Part shown: positions 53,330 through 61,574 of the stretch, piece by piece | Position numbering within the stretch: position 1 is the stretch's first letter | Layout of the letters: every line of letters begins with the position of its first letter | NCBI RefSeq assembly: GCF_007655005.1 | Contig: NZ_SZVW01000017.1 | Coordinates: forward strand, 1 to 64,000 | DNA length: 64,000 bases | Origin: Streptomyces tibetensis | Lineage (GTDB): Bacteria > Actinomycetota > Actinomycetes > Streptomycetales > Streptomycetaceae | Reading direction: 5' to 3' | Notes under the pieces: generated by a model | Seen by the model: only the letters and a program-made list of their open reading frames with translations | Told to the model about the DNA's origin: nothing | Database searches by the model: none | Translations under genes and position numbers: made by a program

Positions 53330-54310
53330 ATGTGCACAACCGAGGACAATGAGGCGGAGGATCGCGAGGGAGTCCTCTGCGACGAGGGGCTCCAGTACTA
53401 CTCGGACGCCCTTCGCGGCCGGACCCCCGCCACCGAGTGCCCTTCATGTCTGCTGGACCTGGGCCTGGTCCAGCGGTTGCCCGACGGCAGCCTGGCCGCC
53501 ATCCCGCCACGCCTGGCGGCCGGTGCCCGGCTGGACCACCTCGAAGACGTCATCGAGGAGAAGAGGACCGCTCTCGCGACGCTGCGCGCCTCGATCAACC
53601 GGGCCCAGGACGCCTACCTGGAGAGCTACGGGAAGGGCGAGTCGCACCTGATCCGTGCGGTGCGGGGACAGGAGGCGATCAGCGCCACCCTCTCGGCGGC
53701 CGTGCACGCCTGCCAGCAGGAGCTGCTGACCGCTCAGCCCGGCGGCGGCCGCCCCCAGGAACTGCTCGACAAGGCGCTCGAGAGCGATCTGGAGGCGATC
53801 GGCCGCGGGGTTGCGCAGCGCACGATCTACCAGCACACGATCCGCACCCACCAGCCCACGCTCACCTACGCCGAACGCATCTCGCAGGCGGGCGGCGAAG
53901 TGCGCACCCTGGACGAGGTGTTCGACCGGCTGATCGTCTGCGACCGGAAGATCGCGTTCATCCCCGACCCCGGCTCGGAGCGGCGTGACACGGCACTCGC
54001 GGTCGAACATCCCGGCGTGGTGCGCTACTTGGTGGGGCTCTTCGACCACGCCTGGCAGCGGGCCCAGCCGCTGCGGAAGTTCCCCAGCAGCCGGCTCCCT
54101 CCGCTCCTCACCGACGAGGTCCGGCGCACGATCCTGCGGCACATGGTCAACGGCCACACGGACGAGGCGATAGCGAGCCGCCTCGGTATGAGTCCGCGCA
54201 GCGTCTCCAACCACATGCGCTGGGCCGCCGAACTGTTCGGCAGCCGCAGCCGGGCCCAACTGGCCTACCTCATAGGCAAGAGCGGCTTCCTGGACACCGT
54301 GCCGGACTGA
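53330..54310 (+). CDS. LuxR-type cluster regulator
   Basis: 326 aa. The C-terminal HTH reads LLTDEVRRTILRHMVNGHTD, then EAIASRLGMSPRSVSNHMRW, the LuxR/GerE fold. The N-terminal part resembles a TrmB-like winged helix and coiled-coil (CLLDLGLVQRLPDGSLAAIP, LDHLEDVIEEKRTALATLRA); no receiver or kinase domain is present. Regulators of this layout occur beside Streptomyces NRPS clusters. The ATG at 53330 follows CAGGGGGAAA. Between the two cluster arms, it probably activates both. Confidence 0.85.
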   Translation: MCTTEDNEAEDREGVLCDEGLQYYSDALRGRTPATECPSCLLDLGLVQRLPDGSLAAIPPRLAAGARLDHLEDVIEEKRTALATLRASINRAQDAYLESYGKGESHLIRAVRGQEAISATLSAAVHACQQELLTAQPGGGRPQELLDKALESDLEAIGRGVAQRTIYQHTIRTHQPTLTYAERISQAGGEVRTLDEVFDRLIVCDRKIAFIPDPGSERRDTALAVEHPGVVRYLVGLFDHAWQRAQPLRKFPSSRLPPLLTDEVRRTILRHMVNGHTDEAIASRLGMSPRSVSNHMRWAAELFGSRSRAQLAYLIGKSGFLDTVPD

Positions 54311-54662
54311 CGGCGCCATGGAATCCGGTTCGGTCTTCACCTTCCCGCCGGTGTCATGTACGTTGTGCCGGAAGCATCTTCCAGGCCCGGCCGTCCATCG
54401 GCCGTCGCACCGCGCAGACCGGCTGGTTCCCCGTCGCGCTGTGAGGGACGACGAGCTCCGGCAGTATTCCGGAGCCGCATCCCGTTCTGCCGTGTAGCCC
54501 ACCCACCGCATCCCCTCGGGTTTCCCGCTCCTGGCTTCCCGCCCGCCGCCGTACGCCGTGCCGTTCCTCGGCGCACGACGGTCCGGAGCTGCGAGGAGAG
54601 GGGCGAAGCGTGGCACACGGCACGGCGCCTTCCTGCCCATCACGGTGAAAGGAAGACGGGCC

Positions 54663-55979
54663 TTGACCGTCCATGCCACACCCGCCCCTGCCGGACCCTC
54701 ACTCGCTCCGCCGCCGGGCTGCCCGATGCACGCGGCCGCCGCCGGACCCGCCGACGGCGTGGACCTCGTGGATCCGGCCCTCTACAGCGACGGCGACCCG
54801 CACCCCGTCTGGCGACGGATGCGCACGTTGGACACGCTGACCCGCCACGAGGTCGACGACGAGCGCTGGTTCTGGAACATCGTGCGCTTCGAGGACGCCG
54901 ACCGGGTCCTGCGGGACACCGCCACCTTCACCTCCGAACGCGGCACCATGCTCGACCTGCTGGGCACGGACGACCCGGCAGGCGGCAAGCAGCTCGCGGC
55001 CACCGACCCGCCCCGCCACACCGAGATGCAGGGACGCCTCAAGAAAGCCCTGGCGATCAAGTCGGTCGACCGGCAGCGCGAGATGATCCGCGACCTGGTC
55101 GTCCCGCTCATCGAACCACTCGGCGACGGCGGCACGTTCGACTTCGCGCAGACCATGCTGGCCATGCCGATGTCGGTCACCGGCACCATGATGGGCCTGC
55201 CGACCTCCGACTGGGCCTGGCTCAGCCGGCTGACCACGGTGTGCATCGCCGCCGACGACCCCGAGTACCAGGACCCGGGCGGCCGGGACGTCACCCTGAA
55301 GGCCGCCCACCGCGACCTGTTCGCGTACTTCCAGGACCTGGTCCGGTTCCGTCGCCACAACCTCGGGGACGATCTGCTGAGCGTGCTCATCTCCACGGAG
55401 TTCGAGGGCCGGCACATGGCGTCCGAGGAGATCGTCGCCAACTGCTACAGCCTCCTGCTCGGCGCGAACGTCACCACCCCCCACCCGCCGAACTTCGTCA
55501 TGGCCGAGTTCATCGACACGGGAGTGCTCCAGGACTGGGCGGCACACCCGGAGGCCGACGACACGGCCCTGAACGAAGCCCTGCGCTGGGCCTCGCCCGT
55601 CAACCACTTCCTGCGGTACGCCACCCGCGACGTGGAGATCCGCAACACCCGCATCAGCGCCGGGGACGCGGTCGTCATCTGGATCGGCTCCGCCAACCGC
55701 GACGAGACCGTCTTCACGCGCGGCCAGGAGTTCGACATCCGCCGCAGGCCCAACAAGCACCTGGCCTTCGGTATCGGCCCCCACTACTGCATCGGGCACA
55801 GCGTCGCCCGCGTCAGCCTGAAGACCCTGTTCCACGAGCTGTTCACCCGCTTCGAGGACTTCCGGCCGGCCGGCCCTCCCGAGCGGCTCCGCTCCAACTT
55901 CGTCTCCGGCTACAAGCACATCCCCATCACGGCCCGCCGAGCCCGCAGCGGCAACGGGCGTGCCAGGAGCACCGGATGA
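54663..55979 (+). CDS. Cytochrome P450 (cluster, divergent arm)
   Basis: About 438 aa. Heme loop LAFGIGPHYCIGHSVARVSL. The ExxR-type segment lies in NEALRWASPVNHFLRYATRD. The I-helix region, YSLLLGANVTTPHPPNFVMA, has neither the usual acid nor the AGxxT pattern, though a TT pair is kept; P450s acting on unusual or carrier-bound substrates show such changes. The start is uncertain; TTG at 54663 (LTVHATPAPAG) has AAGGAAG upstream, and ATG at 54726 is the alternative. The 352-bp region before it (54311-54662) contains one copy of the shared 13-bp motif. Confidence 0.87.
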   Translation: MTVHATPAPAGPSLAPPPGCPMHAAAAGPADGVDLVDPALYSDGDPHPVWRRMRTLDTLTRHEVDDERWFWNIVRFEDADRVLRDTATFTSERGTMLDLLGTDDPAGGKQLAATDPPRHTEMQGRLKKALAIKSVDRQREMIRDLVVPLIEPLGDGGTFDFAQTMLAMPMSVTGTMMGLPTSDWAWLSRLTTVCIAADDPEYQDPGGRDVTLKAAHRDLFAYFQDLVRFRRHNLGDDLLSVLISTEFEGRHMASEEIVANCYSLLLGANVTTPHPPNFVMAEFIDTGVLQDWAAHPEADDTALNEALRWASPVNHFLRYATRDVEIRNTRISAGDAVVIWIGSANRDETVFTRGQEFDIRRRPNKHLAFGIGPHYCIGHSVARVSLKTLFHELFTRFEDFRPAGPPERLRSNFVSGYKHIPITARRARSGNGRARSTG

Positions 55980-56791
55980 CACGGCCGCACCCGAACGCCG
56001 TCCCACCCACCGGCAGCCCGTGGCTGCGCCGCTTCCACGCCGCGCCGGCCGGCTCCCCGCTCCTGCTGTGCTTCCCGCACGCCGGCGGCAGCGCCTCGTA
56101 CTTCTTCCCGTTCTCGGCCCGGCTGGCCGCGCACGCCGATGTGCTGGTGGTCCAGTACCCCGGCCGGCAGGAGCGGTTCGCCGACCGGTGTGTGGAGTCC
56201 CTGCACGAGATGGCCGACCTGATCACCGAGGAGCTGCTGCAACGCCTCGTGCCGGACCGGCCGTTCAGCATCTTCGGGCACAGCATGGGCGCCTCCCTCG
56301 CCTTCGAGGTGGCCTGCCGGCTGCGGGACGCGGGCTTCCCGCCCGCCGCTCTCACCGTCTCCGGCCGCCGCGCCCCGTCGATACCCGCTCCCGGATCGGT
56401 GCACCTCGCGACCGACGACCAGCTGATCGCCGACATCAAGCTGCTCGGCGGCACCGATCAGGGGATGCTCGACAACCCGGAGCTGCTCGCCGCGATCCTG
56501 CCCTCCGTCCGCAGCGACTACGTAGCCACCGAGACGTACCGGTTCCGCGGAGCGGACCCGCTGCGGTGCCCCGTCACCGCCCTGATCGGCGACGCCGACC
56601 CGCGGGTCGACGAGCCGCAGGCGCTGGCCTGGCGGAACCACAGCACCGGCCCGTTCCGCCTGCGCGTGTACGCCGGCGGCCACTTCTACCTCGTACCCCA
56701 CCTCGACGCCGTCGTGGCGGAGTTGCTCGCGGACCTGCCGGTCCGTGCCGCGGCCTCCGCCGGCACCGAGTCGGCCACCTCCCACCACTGA
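55976..56791 (+). CDS. Type II thioesterase (divergent arm)
   Basis: 271 aa. PLLLCFPHAGGSASYFFPFS, QYPGRQERFADRCVESLHEM, nucleophile in FSIFGHSMGASLAFEVACRL, and the final His in YAGGHFYLVPHLDA. A 4-nt ATGA overlap with the P450 shows coupling. It is a second editing TE in the cluster and is not closely similar to the first, so the two may serve different carrier proteins or one may have a hydrolytic role in the pathway. Confidence 0.9.
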   Translation: MTRPHPNAVPPTGSPWLRRFHAAPAGSPLLLCFPHAGGSASYFFPFSARLAAHADVLVVQYPGRQERFADRCVESLHEMADLITEELLQRLVPDRPFSIFGHSMGASLAFEVACRLRDAGFPPAALTVSGRRAPSIPAPGSVHLATDDQLIADIKLLGGTDQGMLDNPELLAAILPSVRSDYVATETYRFRGADPLRCPVTALIGDADPRVDEPQALAWRNHSTGPFRLRVYAGGHFYLVPHLDAVVAELLADLPVRAAASAGTESATSHH

Positions 56792-56801
56792 AGGGTTCAC
56801 C

Positions 56802-57788
56802 ATGAAGTACCGCGTCATCGGCAGCTCGCCCGACACCCGTCGCGAGGTCAGCGTCCTGAGCCTCGGCGCCATGACCTTCGGCACCACCGTCGACGAGGCG
56901 ACCTCCTTCGCGATCCTCGACCGGTTCGTCGAGGCGGGCGGCACGTTCATCGACACCTCGAACAACTACGCGTTCTGGGTGCACGGCACACAGGGCGGCG
57001 AGAGCGAGCAGCTCGTCGGCCGCTGGCTGCGCAGCCGCGGCATCGGCGACGAGATCACCATCGCCACGAAGCTCGGCGCTCGCCCCAACCAGCCCACCCA
57101 GACCTTCAGCCTCGACGTGGAGGGCCTGTCCGCCAAGGTCATCCGCGAGTCGGCGGAGCGCAGCAGGGAATACCTCGGCATCGAGAAGATCCACCTGCTG
57201 TACGCGCACATCATGGACGAGCGGACCCCCCTGGAGGAGACCGTCCAGGGCTTCGCCGAGGTGGTCGCCGACGGAGTGGCCGGGCTGCTCGGCGCGAGCA
57301 ACCACTGGTCCTGGCGGATCGAGCGCGCCCGCGCCCTGGCCGCCGCCGCAGGTGTCCCCGGCTACGAGGTGCTCCAGCACCACCACAGCTACCTGCGCCA
57401 GCGCACCGACATCCCGAGCATGCGTTCCCCCGACGGCAACCAGGGCCTGGTCAGCGGCGACCTCCTCAGCTACCTCCGCGCCAACCCCTCGCTCACCCAG
57501 GTCGCGTACTCCCCCCTGATCTCCGGCGCGTACGTCCGCGACGACAAGCCGCTCGGCCCCGGCTTCGACCACGCGGGCACCCAGCCCAGGCTGAAGGCGA
57601 TCCGTGAGGTGGCCACCGAGACCGGCGCGACCGTCAACCAGGTGGTGCTGTCCTGGCTCATGGGCGGGGACATCCCGGTTCTCCCGCTGGTCGGTGCCTC
57701 GTCCGTCGCACAGCTGGAGGAAAGCCTGGGTGCGGTGGATCTCGACCTGACCCCGGAACAGCGGGCCAAGCTGGACAGCGTCCACTGA
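56802..57788 (+). CDS. Aldo/keto reductase
   Basis: 328 aa NADPH-dependent reductase. The catalytic tetrad is visible as Asp and Tyr in GGTFIDTSNNYAFW, Lys in ITIATKLGARPN, and His in IHLLYAHIMDERTP; NADPH is held by SPLISGAYVRD and PVLPLVGASSVAQLEESLGA. It follows the thioesterase by 10 bp and ends the divergent arm of the cluster. It likely reduces a ketone or aldehyde in the product, perhaps the beta-keto group left by the PKS. Confidence 0.9.
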   Translation: MKYRVIGSSPDTRREVSVLSLGAMTFGTTVDEATSFAILDRFVEAGGTFIDTSNNYAFWVHGTQGGESEQLVGRWLRSRGIGDEITIATKLGARPNQPTQTFSLDVEGLSAKVIRESAERSREYLGIEKIHLLYAHIMDERTPLEETVQGFAEVVADGVAGLLGASNHWSWRIERARALAAAAGVPGYEVLQHHHSYLRQRTDIPSMRSPDGNQGLVSGDLLSYLRANPSLTQVAYSPLISGAYVRDDKPLGPGFDHAGTQPRLKAIREVATETGATVNQVVLSWLMGGDIPVLPLVGASSVAQLEESLGAVDLDLTPEQRAKLDSVH

Positions 57789-57855
57789 ACCGCCTGAGCG
57801 CCCAGCGCCGCCGGGCCCGGCGCCGGTGACCACGCCCCGTGCGGGGGACGGACGC

Positions 57856-58053
57856 CGTGCCCCGGGCGGTGACCGTGCCCCGGGCGGTGACCGTGCTCCG
57901 GGCGGTGACCGTGCTCCGGGCGGGGACCGTGCTCCGGGCGGGGACCGTGCTCCGGGCGGGGACCGCGCCCCCGGCGGTGACCGCGCCCCCGGCGGTGACC
58001 GCGCCCCCGGCGGTGACCGCGCCCCGGGCGGTGACCGCGCCCCGGGCGGGGAA
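57856..58053. repeat. 18-bp tandem repeat array (11 units)
   Basis: Eleven consecutive 18-bp units of CGTGCYCCGGGCGGTGAC type (later ones CGCGCCCCCGGCGGTGAC), starting at 57856. Units keep frame and would read as APGGDR repeats, but no ribosome site or credible gene surrounds them. It lies in the 449-bp gap between the AKR and SUMF1 genes, at the edge of the biosynthetic cluster; no other gene is seen there. Confidence 0.9.
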
Positions 58054-58237
58054 CCGGCGCCTTGCCCCGGACAGGCGTCCGCGCCCCGGCACGGGGGAGG
58101 GATCGTCGTCCGTACCCCGGTGTGACCGGCGCACGGACGACGCCGGGTTTCCGTGCCGGGGCGAAGCGCCGGCCGCCTGCTTCGGGCGGGGGGGCTCCTT
58201 CTCTGTCGGGCATGCCCGACTGCTAGCGTCCGGCACC

Positions 58238-59008
58238 ATGTGGGCTCAAGAGACCGTGGCCGGCCGACCGGCCTGGCGGCATGTTCCTTCCGGAGTGGTC
58301 TTCCGGGCTGTTCCCGGTGGGACGTTCCGGATGGGCCTGTCCGACGCGGAACTGGACGCGGTGCGTGCCATCGAGCGGGCCGACGGCGCCGATGACGACC
58401 TCGCGGCGTTCTTCGCCGACGCCGACCGGGCCCGGCCGGTGCGGGACGTGCGGGTCGAGCCGTTCCTGATCGCCCGGCATCCGCTCACGGTGGCGCAGGC
58501 ACGGCACTGGCTGCCCGACTACGAGGACACCTTCGCCGAATCGGACGCGAGCACGGCCCGGTTCGAGGACGACTTGGACGACCTGCTCGGGGCGTTGCCC
58601 TTCCGGCTGCCCAGCGAGGCGGAGTGGGAATACGCGGCCCGGGCGGGTACGACCACTCTGACCTTCCGCGGAGACGGGAGGCCGGACGAGGAGCAGGTGC
58701 TCGACGACTTCGCCGACGAGGAGCGCACGGCCGCGGCGGAGAACGCCTTCGGGCTGGCGGCGATGGGGTCGGCGAACGAGATCTGCGCCGACATGTGGAT
58801 ACCGCATTTCGAGGACGCGCCGGTGGACGCACGCCCCCGCACGGGGGACGGACCGCGGGTGGTGCGCGGAGGCGGCGGCGACCTCCACCCGTGGCAGGGC
58901 TGCGACGAGTGGCTGCTGCTGCTCTCCGCCACCCGCGACGCGTTCCAGGACTTCACCGCGCTCCGCCCGGTCGCACCTGTGCCGACGAGTGCTGTGGGAG
59001 CCGGCTGA
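58238..59008 (+). CDS. SUMF1/FGE-fold protein
   Basis: 256 aa. PGGTFRMGLSDAELDAVRAI, RVEPFLIARHPLTVAQARHW, LPSEAEWEYAARAGTTTLTF, AMGSANEICADMWIPHFEDA and VVRGGGGDLHPWQGCDEWLL follow the formylglycine-generating-enzyme (SUMF1) fold in order. True FGEs have a catalytic Cys pair near the C-terminus (in RGGSY...C...C); here only one Cys (GCDEW) is seen, so sulfatase activation is unlikely. No sulfatase lies nearby. Related stand-alone proteins have other oxidative or binding roles. The start at 58238 gives the family N-terminus. Confidence 0.82.
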   Translation: MWAQETVAGRPAWRHVPSGVVFRAVPGGTFRMGLSDAELDAVRAIERADGADDDLAAFFADADRARPVRDVRVEPFLIARHPLTVAQARHWLPDYEDTFAESDASTARFEDDLDDLLGALPFRLPSEAEWEYAARAGTTTLTFRGDGRPDEEQVLDDFADEERTAAAENAFGLAAMGSANEICADMWIPHFEDAPVDARPRTGDGPRVVRGGGGDLHPWQGCDEWLLLLSATRDAFQDFTALRPVAPVPTSAVGAG

Positions 59009-59102
59009 TCAGCGGCAACGGCCGGGAGATCACCCACCAGGACGGCAGCGCCGACGAGGCGTGTGCGCACCTGTTCGTCGCGGGCGAGCGGAGGGAAGCG
59101 AC

Positions 59103-59393
59103 GTGGATCGACATCATCAGGTGAGCGACGGCGAGGGCCGAGGCGAGACCAGTGGGGGGCGCGGTACGCCGGACAGCGTGCCGCCCTTGCTGCTCCCGCT
59201 GGAGATCGCCGTGTTCGTCGCCGTCACCGTGGCCGTGACCGCGCTCGTCCTGGCCGGCATCCAACTGGTGAAGTCCCCGGTGGTGATCGGCACGACGTAC
59301 ACCGCGCTGCTTCTCGCAGGGGCCGGGGCCGTCGGTGTCGCCGCCGCGACATACACCCGCAGGCGCCTGCTGCGTCGCAGGCGACGCTCCTGA
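59103..59393 (+). CDS. Small two-helix membrane protein
   Basis: 96 aa from a GTG with GGAGGGAAG upstream (MDRHHQVSDGEGRGETSGGR). Two helices: LLLPLEIAVFVAVTVAVTAL followed by VLAGIQLV, and VIGTTYTALLLAGAGAVGVA, with an Arg-rich tail (RRRLLRRRRRS) facing the cytoplasm. Function unknown. It follows the SUMF1 gene by about 95 bp; a terminator hairpin follows at 59407. Confidence 0.6.
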   Translation: MDRHHQVSDGEGRGETSGGRGTPDSVPPLLLPLEIAVFVAVTVAVTALVLAGIQLVKSPVVIGTTYTALLLAGAGAVGVAAATYTRRRLLRRRRRS

Positions 59394-59406
59394 CGCACCG
59401 GTACAC

Positions 59407-59438
59407 GCAGGGCCGGAACCACCGGGTTCCGGCCCTGC
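59407..59438. terminator. Terminator between the small membrane protein and arsI genes
   Basis: Arms GCAGGGCCGGAACC (59407-59420) and GGTTCCGGCCCTGC (59425-59438) with loop ACCG, a perfect 14-bp stem. Lies between two convergent genes, so it can serve both. Confidence 0.75.
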
Positions 59439-59516
59439 GGCGTCACCCGGCAGAGGCCTGGACCGTGCACGAATCGCTTCCCGCAGCGCCTGCTCGCACG
59501 CTTCAGGCCGTTCGCC

Positions 59517-59990
59517 TCACTGGCCGCAGGCGCATCCAGCGGCCGCCGGGGCGTCCACGGTCGCCTGGCCGGTGCAGCAGGCGTCCCCGGCGGTGCCGGG
59601 ATCGGCGCTCTTGCCGAGGTTGTCGGCGTCGGCCTTCACGACGTACACCTCCCAGGGCTCCTGGCCGGGACCGTGGACCCACACCTTGTCCTGGAGGGCG
59701 TAGCAGCAGGAGGTGTCGTTCTCCTCGAAGGTGGCCAGGCCGGCGTCCTTGAGACGGGTGGTGGCGGCGCTGACCTGATCGGTGGACTCGACCTCGACGC
59801 CGAGGTGGTCCAGGCGGGTCGTCTCGCCGGGCTGCCCCTCGATCAGGACGAGCTTGAGCGGGGGCTCTGTGATGGCGAAGTTGGCGTAGCCCTCACGCCG
59901 CTTGGCCGGTTCGGTGCCGAACAGCTTCGAGTAGAAGGTGATCGACGCTTCCAGGTCGCTGACGCGAAGGGCGAGCTGAGCGCGAGACAT
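59517..59990 (-). CDS. arsI: ArsI/CadI-family VOC protein (organoarsenical lyase-like)
   Basis: 157 aa vicinal-oxygen-chelate protein. MSRAQLALRVSDLEASITFY and SKLFGTEPAKRREGYANFAI start the family; LDHLGVEVESTDQVSAATTR holds a metal-ligand His; TSCCYALQDKVWVHGPGQEP has the vicinal Cys pair that binds trivalent arsenic in ArsI; WEVYVV carries the Glu ligand. More Cys lie near the C-terminus (DACCTGQ, CACGQ). ArsI breaks the carbon-arsenic bond of methylarsenite. The gene is divergent from arsR-acr3-arsC with an 80-bp shared promoter region. Confidence 0.88.
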   Translation of the reverse strand: MSRAQLALRVSDLEASITFYSKLFGTEPAKRREGYANFAITEPPLKLVLIEGQPGETTRLDHLGVEVESTDQVSAATTRLKDAGLATFEENDTSCCYALQDKVWVHGPGQEPWEVYVVKADADNLGKSADPGTAGDACCTGQATVDAPAAAGCACGQ

Positions 59991-60006
59991 GGCACGTCTC
60001 CCAACG

Positions 60007-60034
60007 GGTTGCATTGATGTCTGTCGATGCAACC
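60007..60034. promoter_or_regulatory. Inverted repeat, probable ArsR operator
   Basis: Arms GGTTGCAT (60007-60014) and ATGCAACC (60027-60034) with a 12-nt spacer, in the gap between arsI and arsR. Position and symmetry suggest the binding site of the encoded ArsR. Confidence 0.6.
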
Positions 60035-60069
60035 TTGCGCTCTGAATCGAAGGATGTCAACATAGAGAG

Positions 60070-60477
60070 ATGTCGAATCAAGAGTTCGTAGTGCTGGGTC
60101 AGGACGATGCGGCCGGCGGCTGTTGCCCAGCACTGCTCACGACCCCCTTGGACGAGAGCCAGGCAGGAGAACTGGCCAAGGTGTTCAAGGCGCTGGGTGA
60201 CCCGGTGCGGCTGCGTCTGCTGTCGATGATCGCCTCCCGTGCGGGCGGCGAGGTCTGCGTGTGCGACCTGACCCCGGCCTTCGACCTGTCCCAGCCGACG
60301 ATCTCGCACCACCTGAAGCTGCTCCGGCAGGCCGGTCTGATCGACTGCGAGCGGCGCGGCACCTGGGTCTACTACTGGCTGGTCCCGGAGATGACCGACC
60401 GACTCGCCGCGATCCTGACCCGTCCGGCAGGAGAATCGCTGCCCGACCGCACGGCGGCTGCCGGGGCCGCCTCGTGA
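60070..60477 (+). CDS. arsR: ArsR arsenic-responsive repressor
   Basis: 135 aa. AKVFKALGDPVRLRLLSMIA, then GGEVCVCDLTPAFDLSQPTI, SHHLKLLRQAGLIDCERRGT and WVYYWLVPE give the winged helix. The CVC in the CVCDL segment is the As(III)-binding motif of classical ArsR, and CC at residues about 18-19 may add a ligand. It is the first gene of arsR-acr3-arsC and divergent from arsI. Release from DNA by arsenite would induce the whole cassette. Confidence 0.93.
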   Translation: MSNQEFVVLGQDDAAGGCCPALLTTPLDESQAGELAKVFKALGDPVRLRLLSMIASRAGGEVCVCDLTPAFDLSQPTISHHLKLLRQAGLIDCERRGTWVYYWLVPEMTDRLAAILTRPAGESLPDRTAAAGAAS

Positions 60478-61574
60478 GCGCTGCGGCCGCTGAGAGGAAC
60501 GTGGCGGGACGCCTGTCCTTCGTCGATCGCTACCTGGCTGTCTGGATCCTCGCGGCCATGGCCGTGGGGCTCGGCCTCGGCCGCCTGGTCCCGGGCCTGG
60601 GTGACGCGCTGGCCGAGGTGACCGTCACGGGTGTGTCCCTGCCGATCGCCCTGGGCCTGCTGGTGATGATGTACCCGGTGCTGGCCAAGGTCCGCTACGA
60701 CCGCCTCGACACCGTCACCCGGGACCGCCGTCTGCTGCTGCCGTCCCTGTTGCTGAACTGGGTCGTCGGCCCTGCGCTGATGTTCGCGCTGGCCTGGCTG
60801 TTCCTGCCGGACCTGCCCGCCTACCGCACCGGCCTGATCATCGTCGGCCTGGCCCGCTGCATCGCCATGGTCATCATCTGGAACGACCTGGCCTGCGGAC
60901 ACCGTGAGGCCGCTGCCGTCCTGGTCGCCCTGAACTCCGTCTTCCAGGTGATCGCCTTCTCGGCACTGGGCTGGTTCTACCTCTCCGCCCTGCCGGGCTG
61001 GCTCGGGCTGGAACGGACCGGCCTGGACGTGTCGGTGTGGGAGATCGCCCGCAGCGTGCTCATCTTCCTCGGCATCCCGCTCGCGGCCGGTTACCTCACC
61101 CGCCGCATCGGCGAGAGGACCAAGGGCCGCACCTGGTACGAAGCCGAACTCGTCCCGCGCATCGGCCCTTTCGCCCTCTACGGCCTGCTCTTCACGATCG
61201 TCGTCCTCTTCGCCCTGCAAGGCGACGCGATCACCTCACAGCCGCTGGACGTCGCCCGCATCGCTGTGCCGCTGCTGGTCTACTTCGCCGTCATGTGGGC
61301 CGGGTCCATGGCCCTGGGCCGTGCCGTCGGTCTGGACCACTCACGCGCCACGACGCTGGCCTTCACCGCCGCGGGCAACAACTTCGAGCTCGCCATCGCC
61401 GTCGCCATCGCCACCTTCGGGGCCACCTCCGGCCAGGCACTCGCCGGCGTCGTGGGTCCCCTCATCGAGGTGCCCGCACTCATCGGCTTGGTGTACGTCG
61501 CCCTGTACGCGCGCCGCTACTTCACCGCCCCAGCCGCTGTTCCCGCACCTCAGGAAGACGCAGCCCATGTCTGA
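60474..61574 (+). CDS. acr3: ACR3-type arsenite efflux permease
   Basis: 366 aa membrane carrier. Helices start at YLAVWILAAMAVGLGLGRLV; the Acr3 signature is seen as LPIALGLLVMMYPVLAKVRY and VGLARCIAMVIIWNDLACGH, with the conserved Cys in ARCIAM, and AAGNNFELAIAVAIATFG in the later half. The GTG at 60474 overlaps the arsR stop (GTGA). It pumps arsenite out of the cell. Confidence 0.93.
   Translation: MSAAAAERNVAGRLSFVDRYLAVWILAAMAVGLGLGRLVPGLGDALAEVTVTGVSLPIALGLLVMMYPVLAKVRYDRLDTVTRDRRLLLPSLLLNWVVGPALMFALAWLFLPDLPAYRTGLIIVGLARCIAMVIIWNDLACGHREAAAVLVALNSVFQVIAFSALGWFYLSALPGWLGLERTGLDVSVWEIARSVLIFLGIPLAAGYLTRRIGERTKGRTWYEAELVPRIGPFALYGLLFTIVVLFALQGDAITSQPLDVARIAVPLLVYFAVMWAGSMALGRAVGLDHSRATTLAFTAAGNNFELAIAVAIATFGATSGQALAGVVGPLIEVPALIGLVYVALYARRYFTAPAAVPAPQEDAAHV

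Noticed and set aside
35091..57788. Assignment to the detoxin/rimosamide family
   Set aside because: A PKS module with NRPSs and a Val A domain is suggestive, but no proline- or phenylalanine-like A domain is present, so the match is not supported.
57826..58125. 100-codon frame encoding APGGDR repeats
   Set aside because: It is produced entirely by the 18-bp array and has no ribosome site or conserved flanks.
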